Origin: Candidatus Scalindua sp.
GTDB lineage: Bacteria > Planctomycetota > Brocadiia > Brocadiales > Scalinduaceae
NCBI GenBank assembly: GCA_031316155.1
Contig: JALDRB010000010.1
Coordinates: 145,710 to 209,709, forward strand
Reading direction: 5' to 3'
Length of the DNA stretch: 64,000 nucleotides
Made by a program: the position numbers and the translations under genes. Shown piece after piece: positions 18,795-28,047 of this stretch. The notes under the pieces were generated by a model. The model was not told where the DNA came from, did not search any database, and saw only the letters and a list, made by a program, of their open reading frames with translations. Every line of letters begins with the position of its first letter. Positions within the stretch are counted from its first letter, which is position 1.

Positions 18795-19790
18795 ATGCAA
18801 GAACAACCTTTATTTTCAGTGATAATGCCAAACTTTAACAACGGCATCTATATTAAAGAGGCAATTGAAAGTGTTTTGACACAGAGATATAATAATTGGG
18901 AATTAGTAATCGTTGATGACGCATCTACTGATAATTCACTCGAAATTATTGAACCCTTTCTTACTAATCTTAAAATAAAACTGATTAAGAATGCCAGTAA
19001 CAAAGGAGTGGCACATGCTGCAAAGCAGGCAGTTGAAAACTCGTCCGGCGAGATCATCGGCACCCTGGATTCCGATGATATTTTATATGAAGATGCTTTA
19101 TTGGTTATGGTCAACGAATATATCGCTGAACCTGATTATGGCTTAATTTACTCAAATCATTATATAGTTGATAAAAATTCAGTAATACGCAGCATAGCAA
19201 AATGGCTTGATCCGTGGTCCGAAGATACCTGTCTTCAGGAAGTTTTTATCAACCGGCTATTTGATAAAATCACAATATCAATGCATTTTCGTACATTTAA
19301 AAGAAGCGCCTACAACAAGACAGAGGGATATGATACTTCTTTATTAAGTTATGAAGATCGGGACTTATATTATAAGCTTGAAAAGGTAACCAAAATAAAA
19401 GGCATTAATAAATGTCTTTACGGCTATCGACATACCGATGAGAGGGGAGCATTCAGGAACAATCCCAAAACTCAATATTACTGGTTTATCTGTGAATATA
19501 AGGAAACAAAAAGAAGACTTGGGATTAACTTACCATATGCCGATAAAGAGAAAATATCTCCCTTCTTATCCAATGTAATGTATAGGTATTTATGTAAGCG
19601 AGCTAATATGAAAAAAGAAAATCTTCGGGCAAAGCTTCACTCACTTCTCTCAGTAATGGGACATGCCAATCTAAAATCCAATAAAATACTGGCAATTCTT
19701 TACTTTCTTAATTCATGGGCGTATGGCAATGTGCCAATTACGTTTAAGGCAATAAAAAAAATTATCAATCCTGAGCTTCTGGGTAAATGA
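18795..19790 (+). CDS. Family 2 glycosyltransferase
   Basis: The 331-residue protein begins FSVIMPNFNNGIYIKEAIES, a classic GT2 N-terminus, followed by VDDASTDNS and the DxD-type TLDSDDIL at about residue 93. A later segment resembles the ED/acceptor region (YEDRDLYYKL). It follows the first GT2 after 126 bases, and its stop overlaps the start of the next gene by 4 bases (ATGA). It is probably involved in LPS O-chain or capsule assembly. Confidence 0.88.
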   Translation: MQEQPLFSVIMPNFNNGIYIKEAIESVLTQRYNNWELVIVDDASTDNSLEIIEPFLTNLKIKLIKNASNKGVAHAAKQAVENSSGEIIGTLDSDDILYEDALLVMVNEYIAEPDYGLIYSNHYIVDKNSVIRSIAKWLDPWSEDTCLQEVFINRLFDKITISMHFRTFKRSAYNKTEGYDTSLLSYEDRDLYYKLEKVTKIKGINKCLYGYRHTDERGAFRNNPKTQYYWFICEYKETKRRLGINLPYADKEKISPFLSNVMYRYLCKRANMKKENLRAKLHSLLSVMGHANLKSNKILAILYFLNSWAYGNVPITFKAIKKIINPELLGK

Positions 19791-20995
19791 AAATACTGTA
19801 TATTTGTGACAAGCTGATAACCTTTATCTTGAATGAAATAATAGATCTTCACAACAATAATGACATTTTCATCCTGTCAGAGCATTCTGAAAAAGCTTAT
19901 GAAGTTATAAACAAACCTATTTTAATTAAAAATGGCCTCGACAGGAACTATCATAAATTCATCAGCTTTAAAAACAGAAAAGAGAAATATTTTCATTTCA
20001 TAACTAAGATATTGTATGATTTTGTTGTTCATCCAATATGCGCCTGTAGAGCTGTAATCAATATTCTAAAATATTATCCAAACCTTAATTATGGAATTTC
20101 AGATTATCTCGATGTGAGATATTTTTTTGATGCTGAGATCGATGTTATACATTCACCATTTTCAACACCTTCGATAATAGATAAAGCATTTTTATTATCA
20201 AAGATACTTAACGTTCCTTTTACCTTGTCCTTCAGGGCACATGATATTTACGAAGGAGATAATAGTTTAAAAACCCAGAAAAGAATTAAAAAAATCAGGG
20301 AAGCCTCTCAAATAATGACAATCTCTGATTACAATAAAAAATATTTAGAAAAAGCTTTTCATATCAATAAAAATATAGAAATTATCCACAGCTCAATAGA
20401 TCCCGACTTTTTCAAGCCAACGAATTTAACGAGATCGCCAAAATCCATAGTTACTGTCTGCAGGCTGCATGAACAAAAAGGCCTTATCTATCTTATTAAT
20501 GCTTGCAACATATTAAATAAAAGAAATATTGACTACACCTGCACAATAATAGGAGAAGGATCAGAAAAGCAGAAATACGATAAGCTTATTGAAGATTTAC
20601 AGATTCCCAACATTATCTTTATCAATAATTTGCCATATAACGAAGTTAAAAATCATTTAAATAATTATACGGTATTTGTATTACCTTGTATAATTGCTTC
20701 TGACGGGAAGAGGGATATTTTAGCGAATTCTCTGAAAGAAGCAATGTCAATGGAGATTCCGGTTATAACATCAAACATTTGTGGTATTGAAGAATTGGTG
20801 GATGATGGTATTAATGGATTTTTAGTTCCTCCTCAAAATGCTCAGGCTATTGCCGATGCTATTGAAAAAATATTCAACAACCCCGACCTTGGAAGAAAAA
20901 TTGGTAAAGAGGGTAGAAAAAAAATAAAGAAAGAATTCAACATAAAAATTGAAGCAGGAAAAATAGAAAAAATTTTTAAAGAAGTAAAATTATAG
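19787..20995 (+). CDS. Family 4 glycosyltransferase
   Basis: The 402-residue protein is a GT-B enzyme. The C-terminal half carries SIVTVCRLHEQKGLIYLINA, IIGEGSEKQKY and the EX7E-like donor site LKEAMSMEIPVITSNICGIE followed by DGINGFLVPP. The N-terminal half is unusually AT-rich and weakly conserved. It overlaps the previous gene by 4 bases, so the three transferases form one transcription unit. The stop lies at the exact edge where the opposing TonB receptor loses homology to its family. Confidence 0.88.
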   Translation: MKILYICDKLITFILNEIIDLHNNNDIFILSEHSEKAYEVINKPILIKNGLDRNYHKFISFKNRKEKYFHFITKILYDFVVHPICACRAVINILKYYPNLNYGISDYLDVRYFFDAEIDVIHSPFSTPSIIDKAFLLSKILNVPFTLSFRAHDIYEGDNSLKTQKRIKKIREASQIMTISDYNKKYLEKAFHINKNIEIIHSSIDPDFFKPTNLTRSPKSIVTVCRLHEQKGLIYLINACNILNKRNIDYTCTIIGEGSEKQKYDKLIEDLQIPNIIFINNLPYNEVKNHLNNYTVFVLPCIIASDGKRDILANSLKEAMSMEIPVITSNICGIEELVDDGINGFLVPPQNAQAIADAIEKIFNNPDLGRKIGKEGRKKIKKEFNIKIEAGKIEKIFKEVKL

Positions 20996-22557
20996 CCCAA
21001 ACTAAACTCAAATGTATTGATCTTTTCCGGATCAAGGTTGGGATTACCTAACCTGGACGTGTTGTTTTTCGTAAACATTTCCACGAAACTTGGAGCCCTG
21101 AAGGCAGTCGCAAAAAGCAGCTTCAGATGCGCGTCTTCCATAAATCGCCATGTCAACCCAGCCCTTGGATTGGTTGTGCCTCCAAATCTTGAATAATCGT
21201 CATGCCTCACACCAATCGTGAAATCAATGTCTTCTGTAATGTTCCACTCATCCTGCAAATAAACCGCCCATAACTGTTGGGTTAATCTTTTTCGCCAGAT
21301 AGGCAAGGTATCAGTAAAGTCTGTAAGTGATAGTAGTGGAGCAGATGTTAAAGGATGAAAATTGGTATCATAATTTATATCACTCTGATGTATCCATTCG
21401 TATTGAAAACCTGCCGTCAATCTATTTCTCTCAGAAACATCATAATTAACTTGATTTTCAAAACCAATAATCCTTATTTTGTTACGTGGGTGCATCTTCA
21501 CACCATCAGGATAAACAAATGGCCCCGATGCAAAACCCTTTGGAAATGCTTCAAAAAACACATTATAGTTAAACTGATCATAATATACTTTAGGAATTAT
21601 GTCCAGTTTATCAGCCAGGTTCAGGTTATATCCCAACTCAGAAAATATATGGGTATTTCTTTCCTCAGTATCATCATTTAAGGCATCATTAATACCTATA
21701 TATGCTTCCCTTCTCTTCTTCATATACTTGGTTTTTAATTCCAGATTTTTGTATGACAGCTTCAAATTAAGGTCTGTTTTCTCTTTCTCATTCTGAGACC
21801 TCCCGGGACTCTTGGAAAAAGGTGCCGGGAAAAGAGCATCCTGTTCAACTATTTCACTATGACCTCCGGTGTCAAAGTAATCGAAATAACCGGAAATCTT
21901 CAGCTCTCCGCATTCCTTACCAAATAGCATGTTGTAATTCTGCGTATCAAAGCTTCCACCAGCTGCTGTCCATTGAAAGCCGTCAATATCATCTGTGTCC
22001 TTTGTTATCACGTTAATAACAGCAAGAAACGCATTCCGGCCATAAAGAGCTGAACCTGGCCCTCTGATAATTTCTATTTTCTTAGCATTCTCGAGAACAA
22101 GATCGTTATAGTGATTAGTGAAACCGCCGGCAAACGGCCAATTCATCGAATGGCCGTCAATCAATAACTTTAATTTGGGAGAACTGAAATCAAGCACACC
22201 TCTCATACCAAACTCTTCTTCTCCTGTCCTGTCATTAGATATATCAAAACCCGGCACTATTCTCAAGAGATCCGCTAATGTCCTGAATCCCATCTCTTTT
22301 ATCTGGTTTGCCGTGATTACGGCAACGATACCCGGTGCCTTGCTGATTGGGGTTTCGTGTCTTGTTGTAATGCTTACCATTCCCTCTGCCTGTAACCATC
22401 TGAGTTCTTCCAAGATTGACGGTGATGGTTTCTGACTTTCAGCAGGAATTGAAGTTTCTTCTGAAAAGAGCGAAAAAGTTAAACTGAATATAATTGCAGT
22501 GAGTGTGATTAAACCCGAAGGTACCGGTAATAGAGTGACAACTTTTATATTTCTCAT
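20842..22557 (-). CDS. TonB-dependent receptor, C-terminally truncated
   Basis: The frame encodes a signal peptide, then a plug domain (APGIVAVITANQIKEMGFRT, IEIIRGPGSALYGRNAFLAV) and part of the beta-barrel with the usual FRAPSFVEMF and NPNLDPEKINTFEFSLGYNF strings. After about 20995 the frame simply reads antisense through the glycosyltransferase gene (LKIFSIFPASIFMLNSF...). Authentic receptor sequence is only about 520 residues, and the last barrel strands and C-terminal aromatic residue are missing. It is therefore probably non-functional. The substrate is unknown; no siderophore or cobalamin riboswitch was found upstream. Confidence 0.82.
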   Translation of the reverse strand: MRNIKVVTLLPVPSGLITLTAIIFSLTFSLFSEETSIPAESQKPSPSILEELRWLQAEGMVSITTRHETPISKAPGIVAVITANQIKEMGFRTLADLLRIVPGFDISNDRTGEEEFGMRGVLDFSSPKLKLLIDGHSMNWPFAGGFTNHYNDLVLENAKKIEIIRGPGSALYGRNAFLAVINVITKDTDDIDGFQWTAAGGSFDTQNYNMLFGKECGELKISGYFDYFDTGGHSEIVEQDALFPAPFSKSPGRSQNEKEKTDLNLKLSYKNLELKTKYMKKRREAYIGINDALNDDTEERNTHIFSELGYNLNLADKLDIIPKVYYDQFNYNVFFEAFPKGFASGPFVYPDGVKMHPRNKIRIIGFENQVNYDVSERNRLTAGFQYEWIHQSDINYDTNFHPLTSAPLLSLTDFTDTLPIWRKRLTQQLWAVYLQDEWNITEDIDFTIGVRHDDYSRFGGTTNPRAGLTWRFMEDAHLKLLFATAFRAPSFVEMFTKNNTSRLGNPNLDPEKINTFEFSLGYNFTSLKIFSIFPASIFMLNSFFIFFLPSLPIFLPRSGLLNIFSIASAIA

Positions 22558-23271
22558 GATCTGTTAAAAAGAACTATTTCTTGGGATTAGTTCTTCACTT
22601 ACAAAATACGAGACAGTTATACTAATCCTCTGATAACCAGGCTTGCCTCTGTTTATCCATAAATCTCTTGATGAAACATCTTTCTGCTAAAATCGTAGAA
22701 CCAGATGAGAACAATGCAGAATGGTATTTGTAAATTTTAGCTTCTGTAATTTATAGACCCATTATAATATACCTCTTTTGTCAAACATCATTTATAGAGA
22801 TGCTATAATCGACTAACGGACTTAAATTTTCAATATTGATGCCCCTATTGATATTGAGTCTTTGACGTCATGTATTTCTCTTCAGCTCTTTAACTTGTCC
22901 TTTTTTGATCCAACCCTGCGCAGAAACACTGTTGTGTTGCGGATTAACTTATGGCGAATAATAGCGCTTTATATCCTTTTTGGCTATCATAGTCAATGTT
23001 AATAGTTTTTTTGCAATCCTGATTAAACAAAGCGCAAAAAAACCGCTTGATCTAAAATTAAAATTTACTTTCTCCTCATAGGTACAGTTACGAAGTAGGA
23101 TAATAAATAAACCGGTTTCTTGTAACCATTGGTATGTACTCCTGATTAACAAATAAACATCTAAAGGAAACCGCACAGACTATTGCCGACATATAATAGT
23201 TGCTTCAAGGCATGTAATCTATCATAATAGTTCTCTGATAAGAAATTAAGTGTTTACGAGTAAGGCGACTT
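22558..23271. other. Intergenic region between TonB receptor and hpt
   Basis: In these 714 bases I see no supported gene, structured RNA or repeat copy. A minus-strand frame of 75 residues (22949-23176) has no recognisable features and is not called. Confidence 0.45.
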
Positions 23272-23811
23272 ATGGAAGCAGAGATCGAAAAAATCATTAT
23301 TAGTGAAGCCGATATCAAAGATCGTGTACGGGAACTGGCAGAAAGAATAATTGCTGACTATGAACGTAAAGAGCTGACGATGATTGGAATATTAAATGGA
23401 GGCCTTATATTTCTCGCCGACTTGATTCGCCATATTCCCTTTGCGGTTAAGATTGATACTGTTCGGGTTAATGCGTATGCAGGAAACGCAACCTACCCGA
23501 AAAGAGAAGCAGATATTGTTGACAGCATCAGATTAAACGTAAAAGATGAACATGTCCTTGTTGTCGACGACATACTTGATACCGGGAAAACGCTTCTAAA
23601 AACTCTCGACATTGTAAAAAAACTGAATCCTTTATCGGTTAAGGTATGTGTACTCCTCAACAAACAGGAAAGAAGAGAAAGAGAGATCAATCCGGACTAT
23701 TGTTGTTTCGAAGTTGAAAATAGATTTGTGGTTGGTTATGGCCTCGATTATGACAACAGATACAGGAATCTGCCATACATTGCAGTATTGAGAGAGAAAC
23801 AGGATAAATGA
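23272..23811 (+). CDS. hpt: Hypoxanthine phosphoribosyltransferase
   Basis: The 179-residue purine salvage enzyme carries the PRPP-binding motif VLVVDDILDTGKTL (about residues 101-114), the N-terminal GGLIFLADLIRHI and the C-terminal base-binding FVVGYGLDYDNRYRNLP. It forms IMP or GMP from free bases. Length is normal. The start at 23272 follows GTAAGGCG, a modest ribosome-binding site. It stands alone. Confidence 0.93.
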   Translation: MEAEIEKIIISEADIKDRVRELAERIIADYERKELTMIGILNGGLIFLADLIRHIPFAVKIDTVRVNAYAGNATYPKREADIVDSIRLNVKDEHVLVVDDILDTGKTLLKTLDIVKKLNPLSVKVCVLLNKQERREREINPDYCCFEVENRFVVGYGLDYDNRYRNLPYIAVLREKQDK

Positions 23812-23941
23812 GCGAATGCCCGTTCAGTTGTTGTTAGTCCTTAATTGAAAATATTTGGTTCATCTCCCAATTAGTTGAAGAAAATGGCAACCAATAATGA
23901 CAATAATGAATTAACCTATTGAAAAAATTGGACATCCAATA

Positions 23942-24107
23942 ATAAGCACCAAATAATAAAAATTAAATAACAGACAAATTCCAATGATTAAAATTCAAAA
24001 TGTCCTAAAAGATTGGTTTTGATCATTACTGCCTCCCGATAGGGAGCCGAACATTGTGATTTGTGATTTATTTGTAATTTGTGTTTTGAGATTTGTAATT
24101 TATTATC
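23942..24107 (+). repeat. Dispersed AT-rich repeat family C, solo copy 1
   Basis: The unit runs from ATAAGCACCAAATAATAAAA to GAGATTTGTAATTTATTATC. Its middle reads AATTCAAAATGTCC (24000-24005 being an ATGTCC), then a GCC-type hairpin TGCCTCCCGATAGGGAGCC. The same left and right ends flank the four-helix-bundle gene at 47723, where the start is also AAAATGTCC. This copy therefore looks like that gene unit with the coding part deleted. Confidence 0.7.
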
Positions 24108-24236
24108 TTTTGTTTGGTTGTGGCTTGAGCAGGTTGGGAGAAAAAATGAATTTTTGAAAAATATTGTTTCGTATATTGCATTTTAGCAAATTATTAGTTG
24201 CTTTTTCACGAACTATCTGATTAATTGTTACCTATT

Positions 24237-25301
24237 ATGAAAGCAGAATCTGTGCCGGAACAACCGGTAAAACTCATTTCACAAAAAAAAGTCCGTAGGA
24301 GTATTGGTCCAAAAAAGACTTTTCGTAATACCCTCTTTGCCCTCTCTTCAAATACCATCGGGAAAGGAACCACAAAACTCCTTTTCAAACTGTACGATCT
24401 CGGAAGATTTGACATTTTTGGGAAACCGGCAGGCGCTATTAGTTCATTTGATATAACAAACAGATGTAACCTGCGTTGTAAACACTGTTATTTCTATGCT
24501 CATGATTACGAAGCCGAAAAGGAACTTACAGACGATGAATGGATTGACAAATTGGAGGAATTAAAGGAAACTGATTTCCCGTTTTATCAATGCTCATGGA
24601 TAGGGGGGGAACCTCTCTTACGCAAAGACCTGATAGAAAGATGCATGAAGTATTTCAAATCAAACCTGGTTGCTACGAACGGTACGATACCTCTTCCTGA
24701 CTGGCCAGATGTTAATTTCTATATTGCCGTAGATGGGCCGGAAGAGATGCATGATGAGATACGGGGAAAAGGGTGTTACGCCAAGATCAGAAAAAATGCA
24801 AACAGGCCTGATTTAAAGATAATTGTCTCCATGGTTGTAAACAAGATCAACTATACCGGGATAGAAAGGTTTCTTGAAGATTGGGTTAATACCCCCGTAA
24901 AAGGGTGCCTTTTCCAAATGCATACACCGGTGAAGGGATTAGAGTATAACGACCAACTCTGGCCTGGTTGGGATCTCAGAGACCGTATTATTGACAAATT
25001 AATACAGCTAAAGGAAGAAAAATACGGTGATTTTATAGCGGTCCCAAGATATGTTCTTGAGATGATGAAGTCAGAAAAGTCTAAAGAGATAACTGCCAAT
25101 TGTCTCTTTCGGCAAGTCTCTTTTTGTCTTGACCCGCAGGGCAGGAGAAAGCGGCCGTGCATGATGGGGCCGCTGGCTGACTGCGGACGTTGCGGTTGTG
25201 TATTACCATTTCACCTGAAGGCACTGGAGGATAAGAAATTGGTGTTTCGGGAAATGATTATGAATCTGAAGCGAAAGGTTGGTCGAAAGGTTTTCAATTA
25301 G
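24237..25301 (+). CDS. Radical SAM protein with Cys-rich C-terminus
   Basis: The 354-residue protein has the SAM-radical cluster motif CNLRCKHCYF at about residues 77-86, a GGEPLLRKDL motif, and a C-terminal cluster CLFRQVSFCLDPQGRRKRPC ... CGRCGC that may bind an auxiliary Fe-S cluster. The substrate cannot be predicted. The ATG at 24237 is preferred; a TTG four codons upstream is also in frame. It is a single gene, and a large inverted repeat follows directly after its stop. Confidence 0.85.
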   Translation: MKAESVPEQPVKLISQKKVRRSIGPKKTFRNTLFALSSNTIGKGTTKLLFKLYDLGRFDIFGKPAGAISSFDITNRCNLRCKHCYFYAHDYEAEKELTDDEWIDKLEELKETDFPFYQCSWIGGEPLLRKDLIERCMKYFKSNLVATNGTIPLPDWPDVNFYIAVDGPEEMHDEIRGKGCYAKIRKNANRPDLKIIVSMVVNKINYTGIERFLEDWVNTPVKGCLFQMHTPVKGLEYNDQLWPGWDLRDRIIDKLIQLKEEKYGDFIAVPRYVLEMMKSEKSKEITANCLFRQVSFCLDPQGRRKRPCMMGPLADCGRCGCVLPFHLKALEDKKLVFREMIMNLKRKVGRKVFN

Positions 25302-25426
25302 TGTTTGAACGAAAACTACCCGCCTACTGCGTTGCTGCAGCAATTTCATAATCCTCAAGTACATTAGTACGTTCCGGTTACGAAATTGTTACGCGCCTTG
25401 AATCTGTGCAGTTTTGGTTCAAACAC
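25301..25426. repeat. Long inverted repeat after the radical SAM gene
   Basis: GTGTTTGAACGAAAACT at 25301 pairs with AGTTTTGGTTCAAACAC ending at 25426 (16 of 17 bases). Inside are partly complementary GCGTTGCTGCAGCAATTTC and GAAATTGTTACGCGCC and a central AGTACATTAGTACGT palindrome. The structure can form a long cruciform or hairpin and may double as terminator. It resembles REP-type palindromic elements seen in other genomes. Confidence 0.65.
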
Positions 25427-25678
25427 AGGGTTTCCATTCAAGCACTAATTAGCAATATATCAATATTTTGTCTTCTTTGTTGTCTTATACCATACACTCT
25501 GCATCGTATAAAATTGAACAAATTCTTATTGTATTGCTTTCGTTTAGCAGTAAATACAAATCCCCGAATTTTAGAAAAATAACTCTGACTCAGTTATCAG
25601 GAATGTTCTCATCACGTTAGTTCCATAGTTAGAACCTGTCTTTTATTACCATCTATTTATTGCAATCTCTGAAGATAA

Positions 25679-27028
25679 ATGATGAGAAAGATATTGAAAA
25701 ATTATACATTGAAGCCGGGTATGACTATTGTTACAAGTTTCATTATCTTCATAATCATTGGAACAGGACTGTTGATGACTCCACATGCGACAACCGACGG
25801 GAAGGGAACGTCTTTGGTCGATGCTCTCTTCACGTCCACTTCAGCAGTTTGTGTTACCGGTTTAATAGTACAGGACACGCCACTTTATTTCTCTCGATTT
25901 GGCCATATTATCATACTGATACTGATACAAATTGGCGGATTGGGCATTATGACGTCTTACGTATTCTTCAGCCTCGCTGTGAGAAAACGTCTCTTAATTT
26001 CTCAGCAGGTTGCTATGAAAGGTGTATTTGATACCGTGAATGTCGGTGAAATTAAAAAGACCGTCTTATTTATTGTGATCTCAACTTTGGTTATTGAAGC
26101 GGCAGGAACCTCTGTTTTGGCAATCCATTGGTCTGGAGAGCCCTTTGGTGAAGATATATTCTATTCACTCTTTCATTCAATCAGTGCATTTTGCAACGCA
26201 GGTTTCTCGCTCTTTAGTGATAGCCTGGCAACCTATCATAACGACATCACCGTAACCATTACGTTCGGACTGCTCATTGTTTTCGGTGGGGTGGGGTTTG
26301 TCGTCTTAATCAATCTGTTTGAACTTTTTACCTCTCTTGCGGGAAGAAACAAAAACAGAAGGCTTAATATGCATACCAAGATAGTGTTGACCACGACAGC
26401 AATATTAATTATATTGGGGGCAATTCTCTTTTATACATTTGAGCATGAACAGACGTTATCTTCCCTTTCAGTTAAGAATAAGATTTTTGTTTCTGTTTTT
26501 CAGTCTGTTACAACACGAACAGCAGGTTTTTCAATGGTTGATATTGGCAGCCTCACATCACCGACGTTTTTGTATTTTATGTTTTTCATGTTCATTGGTG
26601 GTTCTCCCTGTTCGACTGCCGGAGGGGTTAAAACGACTACGGTATTTGTGATTTTTGCACTTGTTTACAGCATATTTCAGGGAAAAGAAGAGTTGGTGGT
26701 ATATGGACGAACGATTCACAAACGGATTGTACTGAAAGCTGTTTCTCTCTTAACAATCTCCCTCTTGACAATTATGTTATTCGGCCTCATTTTGCTTTAC
26801 ACAGAAGAGGCATCCTTCAAAGTCATCATTTTTGAAGTATTTTCGGCGTTTGGAACCGTAGGCCTCAGTGGCGGATTAACATCTGAACTGACTCCGGCAG
26901 GCAAAATAACCGTTAGCATATTGATATTCATAGGGAGAATCGGCCCCTTGACCTTGGCATTAATAATCGGGAGGAATATCGTAGAGAGGAAAATCCGCTT
27001 CCCGGAAGGAAGAGTATTAGTGGGTTAA
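25679..27028 (+). CDS. TrkH/KtrB potassium transporter membrane subunit
   Basis: The 449-residue polytopic membrane protein has the four MPM pore repeats with selectivity-filter-like strings TSTSAVCVTGLIVQD, HSISAFCNAGFSLF, SVTTRTAGFSMVD and FSAFGTVGLSGGL. It is of KtrB length rather than the longer TrkH/TrkG. The regulatory TrkA/KtrA subunit is encoded 312 bases downstream. It mediates K+ (perhaps Na+-coupled) uptake in the inner membrane. The start is ATGATG at 25679 or 25682. Confidence 0.93.
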   Translation: MMRKILKNYTLKPGMTIVTSFIIFIIIGTGLLMTPHATTDGKGTSLVDALFTSTSAVCVTGLIVQDTPLYFSRFGHIIILILIQIGGLGIMTSYVFFSLAVRKRLLISQQVAMKGVFDTVNVGEIKKTVLFIVISTLVIEAAGTSVLAIHWSGEPFGEDIFYSLFHSISAFCNAGFSLFSDSLATYHNDITVTITFGLLIVFGGVGFVVLINLFELFTSLAGRNKNRRLNMHTKIVLTTTAILIILGAILFYTFEHEQTLSSLSVKNKIFVSVFQSVTTRTAGFSMVDIGSLTSPTFLYFMFFMFIGGSPCSTAGGVKTTTVFVIFALVYSIFQGKEELVVYGRTIHKRIVLKAVSLLTISLLTIMLFGLILLYTEEASFKVIIFEVFSAFGTVGLSGGLTSELTPAGKITVSILIFIGRIGPLTLALIIGRNIVERKIRFPEGRVLVG

Positions 27029-27103
27029 TTTCTCGCTTCATTTTACTATCGAGTTAAGCGCATTCTGGGCAAAAAGTAAAGAAATATTGAATTTTCTATA
27101 CAT

Positions 27104-27280
27104 CGGGTTAGTGCATACTGCACAACTCTTACAAAATGGCTACTTCGTCCGAATGGTCTGTTGGCCGGGCGGGCAACGACATCCAAGTCCCTGGTTCACG
27201 TCGTCTTGGATACCTGCCCGAATGACTGCCCGCCTGAATGAAGAAATAGGGCAGGGTTCAGACGGGTGTGCTTACGCAAG
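27104..27280 (+). repeat. Dispersed repeat family B, copy 2 (expanded)
   Basis: The copy starts GGGTTAGTGCATACTGCACA, carries ACTCTTACAAAATGGCTAC, and contains extra GC-rich hairpin sequence (GGCCGGGCGGGCAACGACAT, CTGCCCGCCTGAATG). It fills most of the gap between the two potassium transporter genes. Confidence 0.65.
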
Positions 27281-27340
27281 ACAATGTAACCTGCAGATTT
27301 ATTTGTATTTATAAGGTAAATTCCAATATAATAAATTTTT

Positions 27341-28033
27341 ATGAGACAGTTCGCCATAATTGGTTTAGGAAGATTCGGTTTTAAGATTGCTGAGACCCTG
27401 GGAGAAAAGGGAGCACAGGTTATCGCAATAGATAAAAATCATACTTTGGTAGAAAAGATCAAGGATATTGTTACTGAAGCAGTTCAGTTGGATAGTACCG
27501 ATGAAGAGGCTTTGAGGAAAAGCGGGGTAAAAGACGTAGATGTAGCCGTAGTCTGTATTGGAGAAGATGTAGAGTCCAATATACTGACTACTACTAACTT
27601 GAAGAATCTGGGCATCAAAGAAATCGTTTCGAGAGCGGGCACAAAATTACATGCCCAGATTTTAAAGGAGGTAGGCGCAACAAGGGTTGTATTTCCGGAA
27701 GAGGATATGGGTTTGCGTGTAGCTAATAGCGTTTTTGCCCCAGGGGTCCTTGAATATATTGAACTGGGGGCACATTATAATCTGGCGGAGATAGAGGTTA
27801 AGGGTGACTTTATTGGGAAACCGCTGAAAGAGCTCAATATTAAATATAAATATCGTGTCAATATCATTATGATCATGAAAAAGATACTACAGGAACATGG
27901 CAAGAAAGGCAAATTTTCTGAAAAAGAGATCAAAGAACTCCCGTCTCCTGATTATGTATTGAAAGAAAAGGATATTCTGGTTGTCGTTGGCGATAGTAAT
28001 GATATAGAAGTGCTTGAAAAAAGTTTTGCCTAA
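27341..28033 (+). CDS. TrkA/KtrA potassium channel regulatory subunit
   Basis: The 230-residue cytoplasmic protein has an RCK N-terminal Rossmann domain (FAIIGLGRFGFKIAETL, then IDKNHTLVEKI and VQLDSTDEEAL), which binds NAD(H) or ATP, and a C-terminal RCK-C domain from about residue 140. It gates the KtrB-like pore encoded upstream. Only one RCK unit is present, as in KtrA. The next gene starts 14 bases later, so it may share a transcript with parA. Confidence 0.93.
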   Translation: MRQFAIIGLGRFGFKIAETLGEKGAQVIAIDKNHTLVEKIKDIVTEAVQLDSTDEEALRKSGVKDVDVAVVCIGEDVESNILTTTNLKNLGIKEIVSRAGTKLHAQILKEVGATRVVFPEEDMGLRVANSVFAPGVLEYIELGAHYNLAEIEVKGDFIGKPLKELNIKYKYRVNIIMIMKKILQEHGKKGKFSEKEIKELPSPDYVLKEKDILVVVGDSNDIEVLEKSFA

Positions 28034-28047
28034 GAAATAGATTTTAG

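Noticed and set aside
22949..23176. 75-residue minus-strand frame upstream of hpt
   Set aside because: No motif, no ribosome-binding site and low-complexity composition.
22558..23271. Cobalamin or other riboswitch upstream of the TonB receptor
   Set aside because: I looked for the conserved B12-box and similar motifs and found none.
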